From contig NW_024037047.1 in assembly GCF_015706575.1 (NCBI RefSeq), positions 1,368,632-1,432,631 on the forward strand: 64,000 bases of DNA, given 5' to 3'. Both the position numbers and the translations under genes were made by a program. Below are positions 20,600 through 33,099 of the stretch, piece after piece; the stretch's first letter is position 1; each line of letters opens with the position of its first letter. The notes under the pieces were generated by a model, which ran no database searches, had not been told where the DNA came from, and worked only from the letters and a program-made list of their open reading frames with translations. The stretch comes from Patiria miniata. Its lineage: Eukaryota > Echinodermata > Asteroidea > Valvatida > Asterinidae.

Positions 20600-21340
20600 A
20601 CAAAATTACAACCATGCATGTCAAGTGTGATTCGGAGTAGGCTGCTACGCTACTCAGTCGGCATATTCGATTGTTTTGCATGTGGTTTCGTACAGGCTAG
20701 GCCTACTTGCCTATCGCCTTTGAATGAACTAGTGCAGTGCCCGTCTAAAATGTGCATGTTCGGGAAACGCAAATTGCTTTGCCGCTGGTATAGGTTGCAT
20801 ACTTGCAGAGTTTTTGAGAACTGCTCGTGCAAACAACGCACGCCATTCAATGGTGTTGTTTTCACAGGTTGAACGCACACTTACGTCAAAGTTTGTGCCA
20901 AGTTTAAAGTTCGACCACCTACAATGGTCGCTCAGTCGACTGCAAAAAAAATGTGCCAAAAACATGGTATGCAGTGCTATTCACCCATACTGGACAATGT
21001 ATCGCTCTACAATGCACGTGCGCGTGCCCGTCCTTTTTGCATTGTTTGCGTCATATTGAGCACGCGCGCTTTAGCTTAAACATGACGTAAACAATTGAAA
21101 AGAACGGCAGTGCGTGCGGGTGTTATGTTCTAAGCTTTATACTGCCACGTTTGCCTCAGAAAATACAGCTTTTTGCAGCTTTTTCGAGAACCCCTGGTCC
21201 AAACAACTTCAAACTTTGCACTGCACATTCTGTTGTCCCGAAAAATATGACCGCCGATTTCCAACTTCATACGGTGCCCGGTTCTGAAGATAATCGACGG
21301 ACAGACAGACAGAGATTCCTGGAATTATAGTAAGGATGAT
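20600..21340. repeat. Possible degraded dispersed repeat ending in GACA units
   Basis: The segment ends with CGGACAGACAGACAGAGATT near 21,297, a short tetranucleotide tail of the kind seen at the ends of dispersed repeats. The phrases 'gtgccaagtttaaagttcgacc' and 'caaacaacttcaaactttgc' suggest repeat-derived DNA. Neither end is clearly defined. Confidence 0.3.
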
Positions 21341-22230
21341 AAATAAAAAACTGAACATAGACCACTAATAATATTAGGCCCATAACTGTATAAGAGCAAT
21401 GTTTAAAAGGCCTAAAGCCATGGGGAGAGTTTCATGTCAGCACGTACTTCAAAACGAGTCTTGTGCCGTGCCGTGTTTCAACTAGACAATTGGTCGGCGG
21501 CCCGGCCGAAGCAAACGTAAATTCAATACTGAAACAGCACATTGGCACTGAACAAAAAATTGCCCCCCAAAAACGGGCTGTTATTTGAAATTCCTCACCT
21601 CGAATTCCACCAATCTTGGCGCTATCCAAGCCACGATGAACCACAGGGGAGAAAAACATCACAGAATACAGCAGGACGGTTGTAGATTTGTGTAAAAACA
21701 CCTTAGGTTTCAAGGGCAAAACATTTGCCTTTTCTCCGGTCAGAGGTGGAATCGAGAATGACGCGACGCCAAACTATTGCGTGCTATTAACATGTACGCA
21801 GAAGAACTTTCCACCAATTACCGCCGGTTATTCACGCGTTCAGCGTGTGACGTAATCGTAAACAACCACATAAGGGATCTTCTCAAAAAAATCTCGAGGT
21901 GTCCGCGTGTCCATAAACCTGATTAAACTCCGCTTAATCATCATTGAAATACACGGAGAAACAAAATGTGGCTAATAAACAAACCTCAGTTTATTTATTT
22001 ATTTTTATTACGCTACAACTGCTGCGTTTGATGTACACATTGTAAGCTATTCATTGTTTAACCATCTGGTTAGAAAAATGACGTTAAGATCCCTCTCTAA
22101 ATCCAGCGAAATTTTGTAAAACGGGGTTGCTATGGAATAAGTTGATGCGTCCTTTTGCCTCTTATCTTGGTCTGCCTCACCTTGGAAAGACTGGTCGGGT
22201 CTAGAAATAAAATAACACACACAAGACAGA
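21341..22230. other. Intergenic, nothing recognised
   Basis: No gene, RNA gene or clear repeat. A short minus-strand frame (21,719-21,432) shows no motif. Confidence 0.4.
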
Positions 22231-22239
22231 ATGGAAACA

Positions 22240-23490
22240 TGATATCAGCTAGAAAACTCCTCTCTGGGTATTTTTTCATGTTATGGTTTAATTGTCTTTT
22301 GCTATAAAATTATAATTTAACGAAATGTTTTCAATTCAGTTTGTGACGAAATCTTGTTTAGTAGGCTACTTTAAAGTTGCTGGAAATCGAATGTACCTAA
22401 AGTTTGTAATATTTATGTTGAGATTGACATGAGAGTAGAATAGATCTGATTTGACCAACACTGACTACCCTACCACCTAAAAAACAAGCTTTAATTATTG
22501 TGCCTATTTGCGACTCTCTCTAGGCCCCGTCTCTTCTGTTCTTAAAAGGAAGTAGGCAAACATACAGTATTGGCAAATCCAGACTACGAGGATAGACGTG
22601 GATGCACCAGATGAAAGTAGTGTTTAAGTTTTAGTTGTAAAAAATAGGCTGCTTATAAAAAGAAAATGTGTTATTGAAATTGACAGACAAAGGTGTGCCA
22701 CATTTAACACACTAGTGTAAAACATTTGTTCATTGCCTAATACGAACTATACCCAAAACCTTCACCTTGCTCAATTTCCAAACAAAGGCTAGGTAATAAA
22801 ATGAATCAAATTGCAATCGAATCTTGTCAAATATCTGGCATTTGAACACTCAGTCATATTTTTTTAATATGCATGCACGTACTCTGTGAAAACTTTATAT
22901 GAAACAAACGAGAATGCTCAGAAGTTTTCAATGGCTTTTCCAGGCTTCCTATGTATTTGAAACATCAGACGAAATCGCCAAGAACACACAAGTTTTTCCA
23001 TTTTTTTTTCAGTTTTCTATGACACAATATAAAAAAAGTAAATCATTCTATCAGCTGGAAAATTACACGCCTGTTTAATAGCTCCGTTTTTACTACTGTT
23101 TGTGTGTAATTTATTGCTAATTAATAAAAAAAAACAACTTAATTTTGAGCTTTATTTATTTCTTTTGACCCACTCACAGACAATTTCGAGAGAAAAACAA
23201 ATCAAAATGTTTAATCATTGATTATTCTGAATGGCTCCATGGTATGTTTGGTATTAATTATATTGAGATTTACATGAATGTGGAAAAGGTCTGATTTGAC
23301 CACCAATGACAAGACTACCACTCAAACCACAAGCCCTAATGATTACTTGCCTATTGCCCATTCTCTCCCATAAGTCCTGTCTCTGCTCATGGAGAAGGGG
23401 GAGGCAAACATATTATTGACATCAATTCAGGCTCTCAGAATAGAAATAGATCCCCAGGTGGAAGTAGCTTTTCGTTTTGGACTTGGATGT
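22240..23490 (+). repeat. Degenerate direct duplication, units about 830 bp apart
   Basis: A block at about 22,240-22,640 returns at about 23,050-23,480 in the same orientation. Shared landmarks include TCAGCTRGAAAA, TTGAGATTKACATGA, TCTGATTTGACCA and GGCAAACATA. The spacing is 805-845 bp, and identity is moderate with many indels, so the duplication is old. No open frame is conserved between units. Confidence 0.55.
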
Positions 23491-23899
23491 TCACAGGCAC
23501 AATAATATCAATTAAAATATCTTTTCGATACATTTTCTTGGATTGACGCTTTTATGTAAAAATGGGTCAAGGTATGTTACAAAACCAGTATATCATATAT
23601 CTTTTTCAATAAGTATTAGTACTTATGAAATAGGGGACGTTTTCAGATGTAACAGTTATTAGTGTAGTATAGATCTGATCACTCTTCACTACTGTAGGGT
23701 GCCTATAACTACGCACTTTAAAACACTATCACCAGCAATGACAAGAGACCCCACATTATTGTTTTATTATTGACTTAAACAAGTTAAATTTAACATGAAT
23801 ATTACAAATACATCTAAAGAAACTGATGGAACTGCAGCCTCAACACGCTACCCAGATATTCTTGTTTCCAGCCATGACACTCATCTGATACCATATACC

Positions 23900-24041
23900 C
23901 AGTGGCGTAGCCACGGGGGGCGTGGGGGGGGGCAACAGAAACCTTGTCGTCCCCACTGAGATTTTGAGTTTCTAAAAAAATTATCATTGATCTACATGAC
24001 GCCCCCCCCCCCCCACTGAACAATTCCTGGCTACGCCACTG
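23900..24041. mobile_element. hAT-like MITE with CAGTGGCGTAG ends
   Basis: A 142-bp element with matching inverted ends CAGTGGCGTAGCCA and TGGCTACGCCACTG. It is flanked by CATATACC and CATATAGT (6 of 8 equal), consistent with an 8-bp hAT target duplication. The inside has long G and C runs. Related copies lie at 41,618 and 42,070. Confidence 0.75.
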
Positions 24042-24750
24042 CATATAGTGGCTTAAAGTTAAACCGTACTATTTCAACAATGGAAGATATTTAACACCCC
24101 TGTCTTTTTTTTTTGGTGAGGAGAGTTCGAGTCTATATTTGCCTTTTATTTACTCAAACGAGACACTGCCAATCACCTGATACCACACACCTTATATTTG
24201 GGGTAAAGGGAAAAAATAGCACCTGCAATTTCGACTTCAGTCCCTGTTATCTCAGTGAATCCCAGGGAAGGTTAGCCAGGGTGGTACTGACGTACTTTGC
24301 AATACAAGAATTGTCAAGATAAAACTTGCTGATGTGCGTCAACACTTTAATATTTAACCAGGGCCAAATATTGCAGTCAGATATCATATAACAAATATTG
24401 ATGTTTAGTCTCGTGTAATCACCCAAGTACCACCATGGGACAAATTTGAGGCCTTGTGAACTCCATGAATTAAACCTTTATTATTCAATCCAACAATTTA
24501 AATCTGAACGTTTAAAAAGCTCAAGAACGGCGGCTTTTGAGAATCTGATGTTTAAAAACTTCGTCCTCACGGTGTCGAGCAGTACGCTTCCACAGGCTGA
24601 TACCTCGCCTGATGTCCAAAACAATCATGGACATTAGAATTATAGGTGTGGAATTACCAGATCCTGAAAAGTATCCACGTCAATCGTGGGGAAATAACAT
24701 CAAAAAGTGGGCCGAGCGACCATGTTTAGAAATAAACAAAGAAATTGCCT

Positions 24751-24820
24751 GGAGCGGGTTTGAGCCTGCGACCCTAGGATATCGTCCAGGCGCTTTACCG
24801 AATGAGCTATTCTACCCCGC
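24751..24820 (-). mobile_element. tRNA-derived SINE head (minus strand)
   Basis: Read on the minus strand there is an A-box-like TAGCTCATTCGG followed about 35 bases later by a B-box-like GGCTCAAACCC, the layout of a tRNA pol III promoter. The acceptor and anticodon stems do not pair well, so it is not a working tRNA gene. A SINE remnant is the better reading. Confidence 0.5.
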
Positions 24821-25077
24821 TTTGTTTAGCTTTAAATTTAATCTAGACAAGTTCAAGGTCCCCTGAGTTCCCTTAACCTCTCACTTAGACATCCTCAAGG
24901 AGTTCTGAAGAGGATGACCACCAAGTACCAAATACCAAGTATCAAGTACCAAGAACCAAGTTTCTTTCTCGAAAACACAAATGCTGATCATTATGTTGTA
25001 CATTGGTTGCAGATCATGAACATGATCGGTCACGTGGTTCAGAAATTATCAATAAACTCATTGTAATTTGATGCCTA

Positions 25078-25635
25078 CAGGTTTAATATGAAAAAGGAAA
25101 CCCAAATTGTAAATATGAATTATAACAAATATAATAAACATTTTTCAAGTAAGTTTATGTCTCCTTTTTTCAATGATACCTTGATTGTGTGTTTGTGGTC
25201 AAGAATGACTGCGCAACCATTTTTTTGTTTTTTTTTCAAGGGCCAAAACCTGTGCTGGGCCAGGCTTGTGCAAAAGGGTAACTCGTGCGGAACAGCTAAA
25301 TTTAAAGAAAGCAGACATCATTTTCAGTAAAACTATTTATTCAAATTTGACACAGTGATTTAACCACTCTCATTGTTGAAGTTCACGCCCGTCTTGCCAT
25401 ACCAGTAGGTTGTTCTCCTTTTGCTCAAACTTGGCCCAGTGAAGGTTTTGGCCCTAGACAGAAAAAAAAAACAATGATTGCGCAGTCATCCGTGGCCACA
25501 GACACACAATAAAGGTGTAATTGGAAAGAGGACACATTGGTCTTTCAAATGATTTTTTAACTTTTTTGAAAAGATTATTGTATTTTTTTTTATTATTTAC
25601 ATTTACATCTGGGTTTCCTTTTTTGATACACCCTG
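25078..25635. mobile_element. Foldback MITE with CAGG-type ends
   Basis: Two arms of about 210 bases (25,078-25,290 and 25,410-25,635) are reverse complements. The right end read inward starts CAGGGTGTATCAAAAAAGG and the left end CAGGTTTAATATGAAAAAGG. The spacer is about 120 bp. No protein is encoded. Two other elements here (28,076 and 56,927) have similar CAGSSTGTCCC-style ends. Confidence 0.65.
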
Positions 25636-25639
25636 AAGT

Positions 25640-26085
25640 GAATTTCAATGTTGAAATGACAGAAATGATGACATTCGGATACATGTTCAAAACTTAACAA
25701 TTAAAGCAATATATCACTTGGCCAAAGAAGGGGAAAATCTTTCTTCGACACGCATATTTATTTGTATGAATATCAAAGGCGTCTGGCGCTTACAAGAAGA
25801 CGCCAAGAGCTAATTTTTGTACATTCTGAAAAAAGATGGTAAACACACTTTTTGAACTGGTAAAAAAGTAATCAAAGTACTGTTTGCACACGGGTCCATA
25901 GTTGAAAGCTTCTTCACTTGCAATAGTCGGTACCCTGGTGACTTTGACGGCCACGTAAGCAAATTAAATAAACAATGATAACGAAAATCGTCTGGGGCCG
26001 GTTTTAAAGAATTTATAAACAAAATATAACGGGCAAAAGGGAGAATATAACTGTTCAAGTGTTTGTAATGTGTCAGTTATCTTTA
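25640..26085. other. Intergenic, nothing recognised
   Basis: Short spacer between a foldback MITE and the first copy of the large repeat family. No frame or motif stands out. Confidence 0.4.
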
Positions 26086-26483
26086 CCAAAGAACAGATAG
26101 CGCGCCAGAGATACGATCTTTGACCTCTGGCAAACAGGCCTGCCGCATGCTACTCATATTTGGCAAGCCCCCCAAAACCCGGGTTTTAGCAACTTGTGGC
26201 CCGATTTCATGCCTTTATTAGGGGAAAATGTTATTGATAGTCAAATTATGCAAAACTGTTGTTAGACAGCCAATGAAATCAATCCATCGAGCGCGTCGGG
26301 GAGAGGCCTGTGATGCCTTCTGTTGAGGCTCTGGGCATTTGCAAAAAATAGCATGCCACTTGTGCACGGTTGTCACTTATAAGACCTCGCAAAGCCAGTA
26401 GCGAGTCACATTGGAGCTTGACCCCCGACGAAAGCGTATCATGGATGCATGGGCCTCGCAAAACCTATAGGTGGTCTAAATTG

Positions 26484-26705
26484 CAAAGGAAAGGAGAGAC
26501 ATAGACGTTCGTTTCTGGATAAGTCACCGCTGGTTGAGACCTGTCTCCGAAGGATTTGGGACTCGGTTGGGAGGGCTGACAACCTGCCAATACAAGGAAA
26601 GGAGAGACATAGACGTTTGTTTCAGGATAAGTCACCGCTGGTTGAAACCAGTCTCTGAAGGATTCGGGACTCGTTGGGAAGGGCTGACAACGCGTCAATA
26701 CAAGG
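26484..26705 (+). repeat. Two tandem copies of a 112-bp segment
   Basis: The segment beginning AAGGAAAGGAGAGACATAG occurs at 26,484 and again at 26,597 with a few substitutions. The equivalent place in copy C (about 46,300-46,415) has a single copy, so the doubling is specific to copy A. Confidence 0.75.
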
Positions 26706-27358
26706 TACGTAGCACATTACATTCCAAACATGCCGAATATCACTAAGAAATATTACTCTTATTTGTTTTAAACTTCCTCTTACCAAGTGTAATCCCATGT
26801 CTACATGTATGTTCATGTATCTATCTAAATCTGAGGCTATCGAGACTCCAGATATCTTAGCCCAGACATTTGCATATGTAACGAGGCTAATTTTGCAACT
26901 TCGAGTGATTTGAAGAATATCTTGTTATTTACGAAGATGTTAATTTCGTATCAATATTTGGTACAATCACTGTATATTTATACAGACGATTATTTATCAG
27001 TATTTTATTAGTACGTATAATACATTATACTAGGAAAGCAGCGTAGTCGGAGTTTTGACGTCAAGTTAACTAGATTATTTTTGCCGTCCCGATTTTGCTT
27101 CTATCGGCGTCCCAATTTCGATTTCGGCCAATCCCCCGGCTTCGTACGCCACTGCTTGCTTGTTTATATTAAGATGCCTTCGTTTTTGTCAATGACCTAA
27201 TTTAATAATTCATCCCCAACATTTCATAATTGTATGAATGGTGAGGGCAAGTAACCAGACTTGTGATAAATATTTCGCTTTCGTATTCGTAAAATGACGC
27301 AAAAAAGCTGCATTTTCTTTACCCGATTTTATAAATGTTTACAAAACCGAACCCCTTC

Positions 27359-27793
27359 TTAACCCTAAAAGGGGCCGGGGGGGCGGAATCCGCCCCCCCC
27401 CAACATTTTCCGTGATAGCCTCTAAAAAAAAAATTTCCGCAACCCGAGCGTTATGACTTTTTAGCCTCGAGCTTTGCGCATCTTTTGATACCAAAAACAT
27501 AAAAATCGGACCACGGGTTGCCGCGTAGCGAAAAATTTTCCGGCGCTATGCGCCGTGAAAGCTTAATTTTCGCATATACGTCGTGTACACAGAGCAGAAT
27601 TGCCATTCGTACATATGAATAATTAATTAGCCATAATTCCAAAACCCTTGACCTATAGTCATGAAATTTCTTGGGTATGTTCAGGAAGAGTTGCTCTATG
27701 CATGTGCCGAGTTTCAAAATTTTTCGTCACTCGATGGCCGAGATCTTAGGGGGCTGAGAGATGGTCAAAATAACCCGGCCCCTTTAGGGTTAA
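27359..27793. mobile_element. piggyBac-like MITE with TTAA duplication
   Basis: A 427-bp element (27,363-27,789) begins CCCTAAAAGGGGCCGGG and ends with its inverse CCCGGCCCCTTTAGGG. TTAA flanks both sides (27,359-27,362 and 27,790-27,793). CCC..GGG ends with a TTAA target site are typical of piggyBac elements. There is no transposase. Copy C has a single TTAA at the corresponding point (about 47,526). Confidence 0.8.
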
Positions 27794-28075
27794 GTTTTCA
27801 GCCCCATTTTGTTATGGTCAAGGAACTGCTCCCAAAATATTTGAGTACCTAGCTGCAATCTAGAATAAATTAGTCAATTTTGTTGAGGTCTAGTGCCGAG
27901 ATCCTAATACGTCCAAAGCACTTAAACATTGCTGTTTAGACAGCTTTTAAAATCAGTCATCGTAGAAAATAAATAACTTTTGTGTGAAAAGATTTCCACG
28001 TGAATTTGTGCGTTCAGTACAGCGTTGCCCTGTTCCAATCAGACCTAGGCCTACTATAAAGCATACTTTAAATAC

Positions 28076-28735
28076 AGCGTGTCCCGACAAACATTGTGCA
28101 TGGAGAAGTCTCTGATTTGCTCAAAAGATGGTTATACTAGCTAATCAAAATTTATATTATTTTAAAGCCTATGGTCTTGTTTATAGTTGGTGCGAACTTC
28201 AAGAAAATCCATCGATGTAAACCAGAGATATCGTTGATTTTGTAAGGCTATACTATTTCCTCCTGCACAATTAGAATCGTGTTGTTAAGCTTAGGCCAAC
28301 ACATTTTAGATGTCAAAAAAAGATTGCATGTTTATATTCCTTTCAAAATTTTTGTCAAAGTTTATATATTATTGGGCATTTTAAGTGGTGTCAGATTTGA
28401 TAATATAATGTTATGCATGCAAAATATTAGCTGTGAACACCCTAATCCAAATGCAATAAAGGCCATGCAATATTTCAAGCACTGCGTAACATATACCAAT
28501 AACCAAATAATTGGTATATACAAGCAAATACTGAGGGAGGACATTACATTGTGCAGGTCGAAAAATACATAGCTTTACCAAATCAAGGATATCTCTGGTT
28601 TGCATTGTTGGATTTTCTTGATTTTTGTCACCAATTATAAACAAGACCATAGGCTTGAAAAATGCTCTAAAATTTGATACGCTAGTCTGACCAACTTTGA
28701 GAAAATCAGCGATTCCTTCATGCACAATCCTACTA
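28076..28735. mobile_element. Foldback MITE, right end eroded
   Basis: The left arm from CAGCGTGTCCCGACAAA (28,076) to about 28,270 is reverse-complemented at about 28,550-28,725; 'ccagagatatc' faces 'gatatctctgg'. The right end lacks the expected CAGC terminus and runs into fragment D of the large repeat. No protein is encoded. Confidence 0.6.
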
Positions 28736-28915
28736 ATACAAGGTACGTACATGAAACACATCACATTCAAAATGCCGTGTGTGACTAAGACAAAAAATGT
28801 TACACTTACTGGTTTCAAACGTCCACTATTAAGTGCAAGTCCATGTGCATATATTTTCTTTAAAGTGAATCTATCTCAATCTTAGACTATCGAAACTTAT
28901 AGCCCATGATAACGT
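28730..28915 (+). repeat. Large dispersed repeat, fragment D
   Basis: Resembles 26,696-26,870 of copy A and 46,415-46,590 of copy C (ATACAAGGTACGTA, then 'atgccg..tcactaag', 'cttactggtttcaaac', 'gactatcgaaactt'). It is a short partial copy next to a foldback element. Confidence 0.6.
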
Positions 28916-29390
28916 CATAATGACGTCATTACAAAAAAACACATCTTCAGTAGGTTGTGAATTTATGTATTAACAATTGAAGTTCACATATTTTCATTTT
29001 GACAAACAGTTATGTAAAGGAATTGTCTTTGAGAATCATAACAGCAAGAATAGTGAACTTGTACAATAACAATAGGTGTTGGGCTCATAGCCCAACATTA
29101 TGACTGGAAAGCCAATTTCATAAGCTACTGTTAGATAAAAAAAATATTCAATCCATTGAAAGAATGTCACAATTTAAACAGGGAAAATGACGCTTTATAA
29201 AAACCCGTGTTAAAATCCTTAATCCTCTATCGTCTAAAAATGCAATTTTAAGAATCGTCGTCACAAGCTCTTATCTAAAGCGATGAAACCTCAGTTTATA
29301 AGTTAAAACTGTTCAACAAAGTCATATTGCCCTTCTTTAACAAAAAAGTAGATTTCATACATCGTATTATTTGACTTAATTATCAGGGTT
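28916..29390. other. Intergenic, nothing recognised
   Basis: AT-rich spacer. It opens with two TGACGTCATTA-like sequences near 28,910-28,930 and shows nothing else of note. Confidence 0.4.
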
Positions 29391-29394
29391 TATC

Positions 29395-30180
29395 AGGGGT
29401 TAAGAGTCATTTCGAGTAAATACTTCATATGTCTACGCTCAAAAAAATCGAATCGTTTTGTACGATGTGGAATGAAAAGACTTGGGGAGTAAGTAACCAT
29501 GGTAACGGGCCATTACGTGTTTTGACAATTTTGTGGCAAGTTTGAGGCTACCCTAATCGGAAAAAATAGAAACACTTTTGAAAAAAAAAATCACATTTAT
29601 ATTATATTGAGGCAAAACAATAAAACATGCTTTTACAAGTAGCAAAATTGCATAATTTTCCTTTGGCTATGTGTAGTTTAGACATTGTTTTTCATATCTG
29701 GTGAGAAAGTGTTCACTTGCAAACTATTTATTTACATTTGTTTCGTTATGCAATCAACATGCAAGATCTCAATTCAGTAGCAAAAGGAGGAGTGGACGGG
29801 CGTAGCCGGTAGTAGGTGGACTATGCGACCTACTATTCATCAACTATTCTAACAATGATACACAGTGTGATTATGTTTGTAAAAATGTGCTAGAATCGGG
29901 AATAATTCCAATTATACAAGTTATTACTCAAAACGAAGGCAAACACTTAAAATTCACATTTCATGGTTTTTGTAAAGATTTCCATTTTTTGGAGCTCTAC
30001 TGCACAAAAGATAAGCAAGAACCCATTTTTTTAAACCAGATCTGAAAAAACCCAATGTCTACACTAACCATAGCTAAAGGGGAAATTATTCAGAGTCCCC
30101 TGGCTAGTGGCATCTTGGAGGGTTATAAATGTGGTAAAAATTTCACTTTTACTACTTGTAAAAACGTTTTGTATTGTAGT
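29395..30180. mobile_element. Long inverted-repeat element, copy 2
   Basis: The left end (AGAGTCATTTCGAGTAAATACTTCATATG near 29,401, then GGTAACGGGCCATTACGTG near 29,502) is the reverse complement of the right flank of the 13-kb element. The interior matches both halves of that element in opposite directions. It is a second, shorter copy of the same family. Confidence 0.6.
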
Positions 30181-30189
30181 GCAATCTAG

Positions 30190-31815
30190 ATATGTTATAG
30201 GCTTGTATTTTTGACACATTTGGTGTGTTACACAAGTTTCATTTATATCGATTGTACCATTTTGAAGAAAAGCGCTAGCAAAGAAAACAGGTTAAAACCA
30301 AAAACACTCTGACCACGGTTCCATGGTTTAACAAATTTATTGAAACTGCGTATTAATGCGACCGCATTTCAAACAGATGCCACATCGTGCAGTACTCCAT
30401 ATAAGTAGTTGTTCACGACATCGACATGCTATAATATAGAAAAAAGGATGTTTCGAAAAAAGAGGTACAATTGCCTTTGGCTCGGGTAGCTATCCAGACT
30501 CGAACTGGTCTTAAACAGAGTGTTTAAAACGGCCTTACTCACATTTATTCCCTCGATAAGAATGCGGGATTTATATAACGTCATTATCCCTAAACAAGGT
30601 CTGGTCTGATAAGGTAAATATTTTGAAATGTCGAAAGGTAATTTGAAATTTTCTGAAAATCGAAATTGGCAATTTAAAAAAGTATTGAAATTAAAATTAA
30701 ATAATACACGTGCTACTTTTTGTATTTGTTTGTCGTACTTTTTTATTATGACGTCAGTATGCCATTTTTGTGTGTGTGATTGGCATCCCCTATTAAACAT
30801 TTACTCAATTAGCATCATACTGTATTCATTTTTTTTTTCAATGCACTTCCGGTAAAACCATTATTCAAGGTCAATCGGATTCTTGCGCCGTAATCAAACT
30901 TGTAGCTCAAGGCAGTATCATCCAGACCAGAAAAAATGTACAAAACTCAATGCATGCACACGTTACCGTTAACAGTATTTTCCCTGAACTTAAAATCCAC
31001 ATCCTTGTACAACGGTTCATAATTATTTGGTTATACCTGGTTTTATCTTCATCCTGTTACACATTTCAAAGTAAACCTCCTTTAGATTTTGAAGATTCGG
31101 TCATGTTTGACCTTCTGGTTACCCAGAAAAGAAAGGTCAAGCAACTTTACTTTCGGAAATCAAATATACTTTTGGTTATCACGATGGATGAGATGATTAA
31201 ATATACTCTTTATTGCTTTTTAAGGGCAATCCCTCTAGGGTTGAAAAAAGGGGCAAACGTTACAGTTACTTGCACCAAGTATACGCGACAACCCGTGTCT
31301 TAACCTCCTTCCTCCAATTAAGTTGGTAGTGTATGCCTTGTTTTAGTATTCATTGTTTATTGTTTGCTGGTTGTGTTTTAGTGGTTAGATTGTTTTTATT
31401 GTATTACATGTATTTCGTTTGTTTTTTGGGGGTAACGCCCGTACAAAATGATACACACACCTTGTCATTTCAAACTTCTACGCGAAAACAAAATCAGATA
31501 GGAATTTCAATTTGGAATGTTGACATTAGAATTTCATAGCAATCGGGGGACGGAATAGGTCTGTGAGCCGAACGCGAACCTCTTGTAGTCACAGAAAAAG
31601 GGGGACACAATCGCGATAAGAATCCGTTTAAAAATAAATGATTCACAGCTCCTGTTCTCGATAAATGTTATTGGATGTTGTTTATATTTTAATGTGTACA
31701 TCAGGCTAGTATCGAAAGAGAATTCCAGTAAAGAGTTTGCAATTCATTCAGAGAGGCCATAACGTATTTGGAATTTCAGTATTACCATTACCTACATAGT
31801 ACGGTTGATAGTCCT
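30190..31815. other. Intergenic, no gene recognised
   Basis: AT-rich with a 117-codon frame at 30,950-31,303 (+) that has no motif, conserved partner or splice context. I do not call it a gene. Confidence 0.4.
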
Positions 31816-31821
31816 TATTGG

Positions 31822-32400
31822 ATTTTTCGCAAATTTGCGAAAAAAACTTTCTTTTTGTTCTCATTTTTTTTTGCTGTTTCGGTGACACACCGAAACAGCT
31901 CTTGTTTTCGTTAAGATTTTTTCTCCTTTTTTAGACTTTTTCTCCATAGGTTTAGCAAACGTTTCTTCTACAAGTCCACCTTGGCCTTTTTTTTAATCAT
32001 ATTGATTTCAGACTTGGTACATACTTAGAACACCACCCACAGATGGTCCTAGAAGAATTTCGTGATCGTGACGTCATCAGGTGCCGGGTTACGTCACATT
32101 AAATATGCAATTTTCCCCATATGTTTTGTACACTTTTAAAACACTCCAGTTTGGCATCTTCGTAAATCTAATCGACTTTAGACTTGATACATACTTAGAC
32201 CACCACATACAGATGGTCCTAGGCGAAATTCGTGATCATGACGTCATCAGTCATGGTGACGTCATGGACTAATTTTTTGTAGATTTTTGAATATATATAA
32301 TTTTTCCAAGGAAGACCCTCATACAAAAAATATGCTAAGACTATGACGTCCTGATGACATCATCACCTATTTTTTTTATTGATTTTCGAAAATTTATTTG
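31822..32400. repeat. Palindrome- and CRE-rich repeat with a 169-bp tandem pair
   Basis: A perfect palindrome TTTTTCGCAAATTTGCGAAAAA lies at about 31,827. A hairpin with 12-bp arms (GCTGTTTCGGTG, CACCGAAACAGC) lies near 31,873. Two direct units about 169 bp apart follow (near 32,010 and 32,179), each with ACAGATGGTCCTAG and a CRE-type TGACGTCATCAG. A third TGACGTCA lies near 32,260 and a related site near 32,344. It looks like a dispersed repeat. Regulatory activity is possible but unproven. Confidence 0.55.
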
Positions 32401-33099
32401 TTTCCCAAAGGTTTTGTACACGTTTTATATTGTATTGTATGGTTTTGTTGTATTGTTTTTATTTCCATTTGTCACAAATAAATATAATGCAAATGCAACA
32501 GAATATTTACTACCACAATAACTGAAATTAATAGAATGCTAATACATGTACAACACTTGGTGACAGATGGGGGAACCAGGAAAAAAGCCTAAGCTTATAC
32601 AGAGCCTGGTCCCGTTTGTGAATAACTTTTAGCTATAATTTAAAACAGTGGTCAATAAATTAATTAATTAATTATTTACTTGGCATAATAGTAGAAAAAC
32701 TGAAGGAAATTGAAATATACATGTATTAATTTAAAATATAACATTTGATTATGATGGAGTGTGACTTATACAAATGCTAATTATGGGTGCACGTCTTATA
32801 TAATACCGGAAATAAGTAGGTTTTTTAGATATCTTTTGAATTGATACACAGTCCGAAAGAAGGGTATAGGGGTAAGCTGATTCCAAAGAAGAGGGCCTTG
32901 GTGTCTAACTGTTTTCATGAATGATGTGGTCCTAGCCTTGCCAATGTGAATTTTTTTGGCTGATCTTGTGTTATGTAAATGGACATCTAGATTCCTCACA
33001 AACATGGACCTGATATTTGTAGGTAAGTAGTTTGCCTTCGAATTTAAACATTAAGATTCCTAGATGGTATTTGTACAGTTCAAAAATATTCAGTGTTTT

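Larger units (their letters stand above)
26090..28075 (+). repeat. Large dispersed repeat, copy A (right half)
   Basis: Collinear with 45,940-48,000. Shared blocks include TGCCGCATGCT, GATAGTCAAATTA, CCATCGA-CGCGT, AGAGACATAGACG, AACGAGGCTAATTTTGCA, TACGCCACTGCT and GCATACTTTAAATA. Inside, a roughly 112-bp segment is doubled and a piggyBac-like MITE is inserted. No coding sequence is recognised. The element class is unknown. Confidence 0.65.

Noticed and set aside
24751-24820. Functional minus-strand tRNA gene
   Set aside because: Anticodon and acceptor stems are imperfect; better read as a SINE head.
30950-31303. 117-codon + strand frame as a gene
   Set aside because: No motif, no splice or repeat context, and composition like the surrounding AT-rich DNA.
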